Part shown: positions 34,730 to 45,970 of the stretch, piece after piece
Numbering within the stretch: position 1 is the first letter of the stretch
Layout: each line of letters opens with the position of its first letter
NCBI GenBank assembly: GCA_021234155.1
Contig: JAJEKV010000027.1
Location: 18,001,644-18,065,643 of the forward strand
Direction: 5' to 3'
Length of the DNA: 64,000 nucleotides
Origin: Isoetes taiwanensis
Taxonomy: Eukaryota > Streptophyta > Lycopodiopsida > Isoetales > Isoetaceae
Made by a program: the position numbers and the translations under genes
The notes under the pieces: model-generated
Database searches by the model: none
Seen by the model: only the letters and a program-made list of their open reading frames with translations
What the model was told of the DNA's origin: nothing

Positions 34730-35268
34730 CTTTTCCAAAGCCTTTATATTTTGTAGATCGTGCATTGAAGAAGATTGGCTTCCCTTCCAAGTTAAAGGAT
34801 TTAGTTCTTGGTTTAAACTACAGAGCTCAAGTTTCTGTGTTGATAAATAATTCTTCTGGTAGATTCTTCTCTTTGAATAAGAGGGCTAGGCAAGGATATC
34901 CTCTAGCCCCAAACCTTTTCATTATGGTTGCTGAGCAACTTACAAAAGCTATCTTGTATCATCAAAATGTTGGTAATCTAAAGGGTTTGAGACTTCCAGA
35001 TAATTTGAACCAATTGAAATTATTGCAATATGCTGATAATTCCTTTAGCTTCTTGTTGAATGAGACAAACAATATTGAGTTCTTCACTAAGCTGATTAAT
35101 AGTTTTAGTGATGTTTCTAGAATCTACTTCAACCTACAGAAATGTGTAGTTATTGGAGAGGCTACTCAACTTGATATCGGATTTCAATCAAACTACCACT
35201 TTGTTTGGGATGCCATTGACACCGACATTGGCATTAAAACCTTTGGTTATGATATCTCCGTGAGTTGA
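34722..35268 (+). pseudogene. LINE reverse-transcriptase fragment, copy C
   Basis: Same fragment and same gag junction as copy A. Motif C reads LLQYADNSFSFLL, closer to the canonical YADD but still with Asn at the second Asp. The reading extends a little further than copy A (DAIDTDIGIKTFGY). Non-functional. Confidence 0.8.
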
Positions 35269-35643
35269 GTTCAACATTCAACTAAGTGGCTTTGAGAATC
35301 TTCTATTGATCATTACTATTATCTCATTCGACCATAGTGCCTTGAGAACCCTCCCCTCGATCGTAATCGCCTCAACTTTCGTTGTTGCTTGCCCCTTCAC
35401 ATGCCACAGAATCTTGCTGATGAGAAGTAATCTACTCATGCCAAGGGGCCAAACAGCCACAGACCAGTTGAGACGAATCTGATCCTGAGGAGGGTTCACA
35501 AGATCACAACATGTGATATTCATGTTCAACATTTTACCTAATTGCCTTGAGAACGAATCTCATCATGATCATCACCATCACCTCCTCACGACCTAAGTAC
35601 CTTGAGAACCCTCGCCCGGCCGAACCATCTCGACTTTCTTTGC

Positions 35644-36136
35644 CAGGGTGGGAAATTCAACTTATTTATTGTATTTCTTATGACACGCTTTTTAAAATTG
35701 AATGTGTCAATTGACACACTTCCAAATTTTTTTGTGTCTCATTTGACGCGTTGCGAACACCGTTGACACACTTTTTTTTATGTTATCAAATGAAGAAAAT
35801 AATTTGAAGAAAATAATTTGAATTAAGAGAAATTTTATTATATGGCATAATTTTTTGAACATAAATACCTTGAATTCAAATTTGGTAGCATTATTAAGTA
35901 TACACATATATTAAGCCTTGTACAGACAACCATTGTGTATTTGGGGCTCTAATTTTTTTTGACACACTCAATATTCTTCAATGTGTCAAATGACACATTT
36001 AAAAATTTTTAAAGTCTCTTTTGACGCATTTTATGAAACTATAAATTCTCTTTTGACACATTTTCTCTACGGAAGATGTCTCTTTGACATATTTTTTTGC
36101 TTTTGACACCCTCCGGGGTGTCAAATTCCCACACTG
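35644..36136. mobile_element. hAT-like MITE of 493 bp, specific to unit C
   Basis: Absent from copy A at the equivalent site (about 7126). The ends CAGGGTGGGAAATTCAA and CAGTGTGGGAATTTGA (reverse complement of the right end) form imperfect terminal inverted repeats of the CARNG type. Subterminal regions carry many TGACACATTT-like words in both orientations. The right flank GTTGCTGC has only a garbled partner on the left (TTCTTTGC), so the 8-bp duplication is uncertain. No coding. Confidence 0.65.
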
Positions 36137-36145
36137 GTTGCTGCT

Positions 36146-36718
36146 CAATGTTGTTAAAAAACCCGTTTTTTATTTTTCAAGTACCTCTATAAAAATCCTC
36201 ACGTTTTTTAAAGGATTTTTATGATTTGGTATGGCCAAAAATAAAAAATAAAAAAATTGCACATTCTTTGCACTGCTTTATTGGACATATTTGCTACTGT
36301 TAAAATGCACATTTCTGCTACAAGTTATAAGATATAACATGCCAACAAGTAAATCACAAGCTTATGTTACTATTAGAAACTATTAAGTTCAAGTACAAAG
36401 ATATCATAGATGTTTTGCCGTACAACTCTTAAGAATGTTCAGAAAAACATTATTATAGAGGTTAAGAAGTATAAGAATTTTATATACACCGATAAATAAG
36501 TTCAAGAATATCATATATTTGGATTAAAAAAAATCACAGTCTAAGGATTTTTAAGGATTTTTAAAGATTTTTAAGGATTTCTAAGGATTTTAAAGATTTT
36601 TAACGTATTTTATATGAAATACATTTTTAAAGATTTTTTTCAGAAATTTTAAAAATCTTCAAAAAATCTTAAAAAACGTTTTTTAAACGTACGGATTTTG
36701 ACGTACTTAACAACATTG
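36146..36718. mobile_element. hAT-like MITE, copy C (573 bp)
   Basis: Orthologue of 7135-7707 with the same 12-bp inverted ends and TTGCTGCT flanks (36138-36145 and 36719-36726). Almost identical to copy A. Confidence 0.75.
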
Positions 36719-36879
36719 TTGCTGCTTGCCCCTTCGCATGCCAGGTGGAAGTTCTCATATGCAAGTTTCTATAATGTCAGAGGTAAGAGCATACTCTAAT
36801 TTCAAGCCAAAGTGGTGTCTGAGCTTTGTCCATCCATATAGCGACTGTTGGGCGCCAAATCATGGAATACCCTAACTCC

Positions 36880-37500
36880 TGCTATTGATGGAGAACCTCG
36901 AGCGGCACTGTGTCTTGAAGTTAGAGGACATCTCCCTTCTAGGCCGTGGTAATGCCTAAACATATAGTTTGAACATTGCTTTAAAGCATTGCATACCAGC
37001 TCAAGGACTTTACATAATTGAGCTTAAAACTTGTGCCGCTTCGCTGACATCCATAAAGCTCATGAACATTCTCATAGGTAAGATGAGTAGCTTGCATTGC
37101 AACACTTCGAAAGCATTAAAATCACCAAGAAGAATGACATCTCTCAAGTATTTGGATTGGCGAATCATCGATCGTTCATCGTGATCCACATCATATTTGT
37201 CAAAAAGGAGATGATGTAGGTAGAAAGTAACATGCAAAGAATAAAATCGGGTTTCTACCATTTGAGCAATGGAGCTTGACCCGATTATATTTATCAGCTT
37301 TGTGATGTGCAACACATCGAAAGTTATGCATAAGAGGTATGGGACACCCTTTCGGCATGAGAGATCTCACCCAAGCAACCTAAAAAGCGGGGTTGGGGAT
37401 GTATCATTAGTTGTGCATTCTTGCATATTGAGAGCTATGGTAGCGGTATGTCCATTCTAGAAGTCAATATGCACGCAAGATGAATCGCATTGATTGTACA
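36880..37500 (-). pseudogene. LINE endonuclease-domain fragment, copy C
   Basis: Counterpart of 7861-8499. The minus-strand reading from 37315 gives SSSIAQMVETRFYSLHVTFY and SKYLRDVILLGDFNA before a frame change. Fragmentary and inactive. Confidence 0.55.
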
Positions 37501-37607
37501 TTTGTACAATCATCATTAGTGTTGACGAGTGAGTAAAACACATGAATTATGAAGTTACCTAATCTTCTGAATTACCCCTATGTAGAGCCTTAGGAAGATA
37601 TAATATA

Positions 37608-37927
37608 GGGTAAAAGCATGTTAGGGTACCACTTTTGGAACCCGCAAAAGTACATACACTAGGTACTTTCGTAATTGGGTACTTTCTCATTTTTCTTTTC
37701 ATTAAAACTAATACAAAATTCCAAAATAAAAGTCAAGGACGTGTTAATATTCAAAGTTAAGATAAAGATAATCCTATCGGAGACCAATACATGTATAAAA
37801 AGTTCTAAGACATACCTTATATTGAGATATTACATAGGTACCCAAAGACCCGAATCGCTACCTTTTTAGGTACTTTTTTGGTCACTAAATAATACTTTTT
37901 AAGGGACACCCTAACATGCTTTTACCC
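37608..37927. mobile_element. 320-bp MITE with perfect 20-bp inverted ends, specific to unit C
   Basis: Starts GGGTAAAAGCATGTTAGGGT and ends with its exact reverse complement. It is flanked by TATA on both sides (37604-37607 and 37928-37931). Copy A (about 8604) has the empty site AATATAGTTACC. The superfamily is unclear: the TA-rich duplication would suit Tc1/mariner or a related group. Confidence 0.8.
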
Positions 37928-38235
37928 TATAGTTACCTAATATTCTACTTATGCATGATCATGGAGGTACATTAAGACCTTGTATAACAAATGAAAGTTT
38001 GTGTGAGGTTTATTGTGGTAATGCCATGTGGCATCGATTCCCTGAACAATCGATTCCCTGAACATCGATTCCCTATGTGTCTATTGCTTATCTGCTTGAA
38101 TCTACATAGGAAGCTCAACAATCTAGCTCATAAAACGTTTACATGACTTGTAACAAGATGTTAAATTTTATAAAATCAATATCCATCAGTTACAAAAGTG
38201 AAAACGGGATTCCACAAGTAGTTCTAATAACAGAG

Positions 38236-41200
38236 TTTCTGTGATGCCAAGTTGCTTAGCCTCGAGATGCTATACTCTCTAATGTCTCTAGTCCAAATAG
38301 ATGTTCCCGCATCATCAAGCCTGCGTTTTTTTTTTCATCACTTGCTTCGCAATATCGATCACGCTTTGTAATCGAACATCTCTTCCGGCTGCCGCTTTTA
38401 CTTTTTCGTGCTCGCAACTTGAATTCCCCGCAGCTTTAACGCTTCGTGGTCTTTGCTTTGTCACAAGTCCCCACGGAAGCTCATAATGGGTGTAGTACCT
38501 ACCTATAAAAGGAAGCAAACTATCATGGCGCTCCCTATCCCGTCCCTTCATATTTTTCCACAATAAGCAGCTGCTTTTCCAATGCTGCTGCGAGTGACGA
38601 TGATGTAGGAAGTTAACTCCTCAAAGCTCGCCATCTCCCACATGAAAGTCTTGTCTCTAATAGTTTCGCTCCAAAATGTCGTCGTCCCTTGATATTGTAG
38701 CCCGCCCATAATAATTGGTTTGAATAGCGTAAAGTCCACTAAAGGGTTGTGCATCATTGGGAGCCAAAGGTACTGTGGTTATATCCTCTCTATCTTCTCT
38801 TGCCTTCTCAATATCGCCCCGATTTTTGTAATGCCTAATCTTCCTCTTCCCCACCTCAAGTATCAACCGAGAAGGATAAGCATTTATCTGCCGCGCTTCC
38901 GGAGTATCACCAATTGATATCTGCTACCAGTCTAGTCTTCTCCCTCCAGAAACGAGCCATACAATATTCGTGATCCGTATCCACGCGAAAGAGGCGATGA
39001 TGCTACCGACATTCTCAGAGCTTTCACAAATGCCACCACTTCGTCCCTCTTGACATCCCAAAGAGCGGTCAAAATATGCATTGGCAAGGTAGTCGGTAGC
39101 AAACTCTACAAAGTAGTCCCTATACCTCTCGGTTTCCGGATCCATTTCAAAGAGCCTGCAGGGAAGAAATGACGACTCCACCTTGAACTTCTCACAGAGA
39201 AACAAATAAGCATGTTGCAGAGCCACCTTGTCAATGACAAACAAGCAGCCTTGATATGCCTTTTCCTAGCGATTCTTCTCTCAAGATCACTCTCGAACAT
39301 AGCCCCATTCTGAACAATTTTCTCCACATCGTGTATGGTGAGATTCAATTCTATCTGCATTAGCTCATAAAATTGCCTTTGTCTTTCCCTCCATGGGGCG
39401 TAATCTTCGTGACCAGTGGCACTCCCCCATTTTGTCAATTAACTTCGTATTATTCTCATCCGACTGGCAAAGAGCATAACGTTGCCCAAATGGTGCCCCA
39501 TGAACTTCTGATCAACCAGATGCAAAAATTTCCCTGCCGCTAATCTGGATGCTGTCGTCAGAAGCTTACGACCCATTGCAATAAAAAGCACACCCATGAC
39601 ATAGTTAGGTCCCCAACAACGAGCTGCACTACCAAATCGTAGTCCAAGTCCCCCCGCCTCTAACCCAGATTTCCTGTGATCGCCTTTACCATCATAACCA
39701 CGCACCACATAAAAGCCGATTTCCCAAATGCCTGGCGGCCCGCTAACATGGACGTATTTTAGGTCTAGGTTCTTGATATGCCTTCAAGGCCACTTTAAGA
39801 AAGTCGAGAAGCACCTTCTCAATGATAGCCCCTTCCTACAAGGAACAAACATGTTGTACTTCTTGTGGAGTTGTTGCCATTCCTTTACAACAATGTATCC
39901 TATGATCTCGCTTTGGCTTGCGACGCCTCGCATGCCAACCGTAAACTCGAGCAAATCTAATTCCTCGACTGCAATCAAGTAGCCTTAGGACTTCACAAAA
40001 AAAGAAAGAATAGACAAGGAGTACGACAAGGAAAACAAAAGACCCAAACTATGAGACCATAAAACAGCTTTTAGAACCCTCCAGAGGAAAAACCTCCTGC
40101 TTTACAGAGAATTTAAACAAAAAAAAAACTCGATCTAACGTAACATATAGATTTATCTCTGCTTTAAGTTGAGTTTGATCTGAGTAGCTTATTTGTTCCA
40201 AGCTGCAAGAAAGGACTACAAGCAAGGGCCCTATCATTTACCTATGAACAAGATTCGTAACCATAATAAGAATAGATATGGGGTGGTTAACCAGATCGTA
40301 GTTTTGCGTGCATAGTATTCACACAACCGCAGACTCGACATATTCCGCACTATAAGGATCATACCAACTAATTTGGCAGTGTTCATTCCTTATAAGTAAG
40401 AAGAATGGAATATACAAAATGGGAGGAGGTGAGAAAAACATGTTCTATCTTCTTATATTCCCACAGTGACAAAATACATGCACAAAAGGAACAAAAAACA
40501 AAACACAAAATGGTATTTCCAAGGAATCAAAAACGTTCTTACTGTATCCCGGCTCCAAATAACCGGGCCTACAACATTCAAAACAGATTTAAGTTAGAAT
40601 GAGAAACAAAAAATCAACAAAGAAAAACAGAAAACCTCAAGTATGTATAAAGATGCCATAGCTATGGCCAATGCCCTTGGGAAAAGGAGTTAGAAAAAGG
40701 AGTTGATTGATATTAGAGCCCAACAATCCATACTACTACGAGCATTTCTCACTTGTTTTATGGCCAAATGCAACTAATTTCGACAAAAGAACATGATTTC
40801 AATCCAAGAAATGCAATGTAACAATGCTTAACAAGGGAGGGAGAAAGAAAAACAAGGGGCTTTCGAACCGACTAATTGGGAACACGAAGGGGCTTTCTCG
40901 TGTCCAATTTTCAACACAAACTTAAAATTAATAGTAGATGGCTGAACTCGGCCATGAGGGCTATTAAAAATGGCATAAGAGATAAAGAAACAAGAAGTCG
41001 AAAGCAATGGCAATGAAGGAACATCAATTCACATGTTATTAGGTATTTTATTTTGATCCCTGGCTATAAAAAAATGAAGAGTGAAGATGTAAGCTAATGC
41101 TGATAAATGAACCATCTTACATAGAAGACACATCTAGGAAACAAAAAAATAAGTATCAAACAAGCACTCAAGAAAGGGGAATGGGAGAAACTTTTGGTAC

Positions 41201-41600
41201 ATTAATTGGTACATGCAGCAAAAATTGAGGATCTCAAGCGAACTAAAAATCATAAAAAGAGAAGAGAAGTTGGGCCTGGAGGGACTTTTGCACATGGAAC
41301 ACCATTTCCCATGGACCTCATGACTCTAGGTTGTTGTTATGTGGAATCAAGAGAACAGAGGTCAAAGGAACATCTCTGGATCGATGGACTCACCGGCCAG
41401 ACTTGTAGCAGCCCGCCTCGCATCGCCTCTTCCAAGACACGTAATACCCAAAGATTGTCAACAATGTCCCCAGCCAAACAACTCCTTAAGCCGCCTTTGA
41501 CCTTTGCGCTACTGAGGCCCCTCAATTTCTTCTTTACTGCCCTGACACCTCCACAATCACCCTCCTTTCAAGGTTTGAGTTCTGGACATGGCTTTGGCCG
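38236..41600 (-). pseudogene. Crinkler/RHS-like NTPase gene, copy D
   Basis: All exon blocks are present but damaged. The header region lies at about 41590-41210 (KVKGGLRSCLAGDIVDN remains) and the 27-nt exon block at about 40545-40575. The NTPase exon at about 39990-38930 reads PNEI/SEIIGYIVVKEWQQLHKKYN, has a frame change across the Walker A (about 39715-39745), then reads RLFEMDPETERYRDYFVEFA and TDYLANAYFDRSLG. The C-terminal part is RRSVKAAGNSSCEHEKVKAA-like, ending near 38300. The downstream junction at 38236 lacks the usual stop context. Numerous one-base changes, many at CAG/CTG, break the frame. Confidence 0.65.
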
Positions 41601-42542
41601 AGCTCACCTTTCCTCGGGTCAAAAGAATAGATGGGAGGGAGGTGAGAAATAGACGCTTAAGAGAGCCAGGAGTGTAAATATCCTGTAAGCTTATCAAACA
41701 ATTTGGGACCCCTTTCCGTGGGCAGGTGGGGTCCCGCTGACCAAGCGGGTCAATGCGCCCACCCAAAAGGGGACCAAGCGAAATATATAGAAACATGGGA
41801 GATTTTTTTTCCCCTTTCCTTCCCCTTCTTTCATTTAGGCGCATATATGCCACCTCGCCCCCGGGCGAAGCCTTATCTTGTTAAATGACTAATACTGGCT
41901 CCTTAGAAGCATTTCAACCAAGATTTTTCTGTTCTTTCCTTGTAGTTGTGGGAGGCTTTTCTTTGCATTTAAATCTCTCGATGCTTTTTCTCTTTGTATA
42001 TATATAGCATAATAACAAGGGTCTTTTTATGTTTTGCACGCTTTTTACTAAGGTTTTTCTATGATTTGGTGGTCGTGATTCATCTATGTGTACTAAACAA
42101 GATTTATAGAGTGCACCGCTTCTTTTGGCAACGATCTTTTTATGAGAAGCAAAAAATCCCACGATCGTGATTAAATTTCTATATTTGCTAAGGGTGGACC
42201 ATTTGTTTTTTGTATTAATTTTTTTAAAGGGCTAAAAAGACATGCAACCATCGAAGTTTAGGGTCTCTAAAAATTGTTTCCGATGTGTGTTTTCCCGCTT
42301 TGTCGGTGGTTCATGCCGCACATGGGCAAGGCTTATGTGGTGTGGTTTTTCCAATGAATACATCTATGAATTGCTGAATTCCATGGTGAAATGTAAATGT
42401 CGCCATGAAGAAGAACGGAATGGAACTAGGTAATCGGCTTTTTTAAACAAGAAGCGATGGGGCTGATTTTGGATCTAGCAACAAAAGGGCTAGAGTCATG
42501 CTTTGCAACAAAATTCTATACCATGTTCTTCCCTCGTAGTAA

Positions 42543-43200
42543 CAACACGCTTGTTCAGATTTATGCTTTATATGTCCAACGCATACAGTTTGGAATTGGA
42601 TTAGGGCTATGGCTAGATAATGATATGCTATGAGAAAAGCTCCTCCTTGCAGATGCTACGCTCGATAAGACCTCGGCCCCAATGCTAGGTCTTCAATGCT
42701 ATTTCCTATATTGGCACTTACTGCAATTGTTGGCGGAGAATTCCCTCGCATCTCATTCTTCCTTCGTGTAACAAGAGGCTTGTGCATCTATTGATTTGGC
42801 ACTTACCAGCTTTATGGTTTATAGGCCCAAGTCGGATTCTTTGTATTGAAATTGATCGAGCTATGATAAGGTGATGATATCCCAAAGTCTCCTTTCTCAA
42901 GAGATGCTCGGGTTCTGCCAAGACTGCTTCAAGTGCTAGATCTTGAAGGCTATATTGTATCATTGGCATTAGTAACCGCTTGTATGGAGCTCTCACACCT
43001 CATCTTGACTTTTAGGTAACAACGCGACTTGTTCATGTGTCTTCACACCTATAGTTCCACATCTATACTTTTATAGACCCAAGCTGGTTTCTTTGTATTT
43101 GAATTGGATCAAAGCTATAGCTCCTTCTTGCAGATGCTTTGCATTAAGACTTGTTTCTACACTTGATCTTAAGGCTCCTATGTTTTATTGACATCTGCAG
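42543..43200. repeat. Three diverged tandem repeats of about 230-250 bp
   Basis: Units begin near 42543, 42771 and 43020 with CAACACGCTTGTTCA-like words and share ATAGACCCAAGCTGGTTTCT and GATCAAAGCTATAG-like words. Diverged, noncoding. Confidence 0.55.
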
Positions 43201-45276
43201 AACCGCTTTTGAAACCCTCCTCCGCTAAACAATGGACCATGAAATAATTTTTGCCACATTTGAACACAACTACTATTGGCAAAGGATGGTGGCAAGTCAG
43301 ACAACTACTCTTGGCGGTGATGGTGGCTACTAAAAGGCTATAGTTGCATTGTGCATGGGCCAATCTTGCCATGGTCTTATAGATTAGTGGAAAATATATA
43401 AGGAAGTTCACTTTAGTCCTCTTGGACTATGCTGAGAGCTTTAAAAGTGCCTCTGATCTTGGGCGATTTGAGAGCGGTTGGAAAAATTAATAAGTTAATT
43501 GATTAGGATTTTCAGATAGTAGGTACATGGAGCTAATTGATTGGATGCTGCCATTGAGTGCTATAATATCTTCTCATTCTCCTACTGGGACATGCTATAA
43601 TATCTTCTCATTCTCCCATCTGACATGTCGCTTCTTCATTGGACACTTGTGGATCCCACTTTTAAAATCGGGTGAACCTTAACTAGCATCTAGGCAAGCT
43701 CTTCCCCTCCAACTTAGTGAACCTTTTAACTATAATTGTTTTCCCATGTTCGCAATCGCTTTTTGTATGTTTAAATTTTCTAGCGGTCAATTCATTTTTC
43801 TTTCCTTGTATTTACTTGATCTACTTACGCATGCCATTTTGGAGCATACATTATGAGCATCAAGGCTTCAGAACATGTATTTCTGTTACACGATGCTTTT
43901 GTATCTTAAAATGCTATCTTTGGATATAAAGTTGATAAAGGAGCCCTTGTCTTTGAATATCAAGTTGTAAATGGATATCAAGTTGCAATGACCATCGAAC
44001 TTATCTTCATATGCTTACTTCATCGACCTTCTTCTGGTCATATATTATGATTATGAATTATCTCCACACGGTGATACTTTTGTATTTATTTACCAATTTC
44101 TCAAACATAAACTTGGGTATACTAGTTTTTCTTCACAAAGGGCCTTAAAGGTGTATCTATAACGTAAACTATAAGGGAATGAAGTGAAAGTGATTTTACA
44201 ATTTGTCTCTTTTTATTTCTTTACAATCCTTTGTCCATATATAGATATTAGGCTAATGGCTAAGGCATCTTACTTTGCCCCTCAAATTTTAATGATGTTT
44301 GCAGATTTATTAGGGCCAAGGGCCCAAAATTTTTTCTTACTACCATTAACATTAATTAGTACTAATGGTGCCTGCCGTTGTCGGGCATAAGTTAAGAATG
44401 TATAAAATGATGTTCAAGAGAATGATGAGATGCCCCAATGGATTGGTATTAGCTCAATATTCCGCCTCCTTAATCGGGTTAGCATCTTTAACGCTTTACG
44501 TGGAGCATCATTTTGGAATAATTCTTAAAAACATAGCGTGTTTTTTTGCTCTTTGCTTTAGTCTTTAATCTCTCAAAAAATAATAACGATAATCTTCCTC
44601 CATATGAAGTAAAGTACCCTCTTTTACACTTTCACGCTGAGAGATACATTTGTTGTTGTTTTCATTATTGTGCGAGCATGTCCCCTTTTGCTTTCCACTA
44701 CCATGTTGTTGTTGCTCACCCCTAGCAACCTGCTTGCAATTGTCCCGACCTAGCAATTGCATGTAAAAAGCATGTCCTCTATCGCGTACTATACATGGCA
44801 TGCAGCAAAAATTCGAAGCTTCCTAAATGTAAACAACATGCCATACATAAAATATTGCTCTATATTTTGGTTTCAATATCTCAAAGATTAAACCCATGAA
44901 TCATTGAACTCACCGTATAAAACAAAAAAAAGGGGGGATGGGTAAACAATAGAAAAAAGTGCCCAATGTCTCTAGGCTTTTGTTCATGAAACAATGGGCT
45001 TTCTTTTCCATTCAAGACTTGCTTCAAGATGGCCCTCGTCTTATTTTATAAAGGATATTGAAACAATTGTTTATTTCCAAACCCTTAATCGAGATTAATG
45101 TTTATTTCTTTGTCATTATGAGGGTGTTTAATGTTTATGCAAACTTAATGTCTATTTCTTGTTTATTTAACCCAAATGATGCTCTAATGTTATCTTTAAC
45201 GCTAAGAAGAGTGCTTATTACTCAAAAGTCAAGTCAAGACATAAGTAATTGCTTCAATTAAAAATCTATAGCCCAT

Positions 45277-45381
45277 GCACATGTTAACACTCTAAGCATT
45301 TTACATGTAGTCCAATATTTGAGGTCCCGTGCACATGTTAACACTCTAAGCATTTTTACATGTAGTCCAATATTTGGGGCG
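45277..45381. repeat. 54-bp direct repeat, two copies
   Basis: GCACATGTTAACACTCTAAG and the rest of the unit repeat at 45277 and 45331 with one or two differences. Confidence 0.85.
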
Positions 45382-45970
45382 ATTTCAGTTGAATTCCACT
45401 GATCGACTATAGAATGTAAGTGAAACTCAATCAAACCATATGCACTTACATAAATTAAAAACATTTTCAAGGCCTTACCCGCCAACTTTAATTCAGACTC
45501 CAAGGATAATTGTGTATCAGCAATCTATCTTCTACTATGGAGGCCAGAGATTCTTACCCATTCAACAAAAGTCGGGTAATCGCCAAATCTTCAATCGCAC
45601 TGTGGTGATCTGGTAAGAACGTTCTCTGGTGCCTTCGGAAGACCAACATAACATGTTGCAAATGACCAATATCAATGGCTTTGCAAGAGGAGGCAATTTG
45701 GCTTGATAACCTAAAAGGAGCATAAACCTTTCAAACGAAAGCATAGACCTTTTGTTTCTCGCAATGAAAGTTATAGAGTAGTTCTGCAATAGATAATGAA
45801 AAAGCATACAAGAGCCTTTTGTCTCTGTAGTGGGAAGTTGTAGAGTAGTTTTGGAATGGACAATGAAAAAAAAAAACATGTATTATTCCATGTGCAAAAG
45901 CTTCACTATAAAATTGCTCATATGCCCCTTTCCTCTTACAAGATGATCTAGATGGTTCATCTCACAAAGA

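Larger units (their letters stand above)
41640..45970. other. Non-unit sequence, no gene recognised
   Basis: This segment replaces the gag/RT part of the unit. It is AT-rich with short open stretches only. It contains three diverged tandem repeats of about 230-250 bp (42543-43200; shared words TTATAGGCCCAAG and TCTTTGTATT), a 54-bp direct repeat (45277-45381) and a roughly 64-bp direct repeat (45741-45870). I see no coding domain on either strand. Confidence 0.45.

Noticed and set aside
37240-37290. Possible tRNA, from GCTCTACCATTTGAGCA-like sequence near 8240, 37255 and 53440
   Set aside because: No cloverleaf arms or T-loop GTTCGAATC-type sequence can be paired around it, and it lies in the LINE endonuclease fragment.
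41203-41652. Apparent 148-codon plus-strand gene across the copy D header
   Set aside because: It is the antisense of the Crinkler-like header exon with small indels. The equivalent frame is absent in copies A and B.
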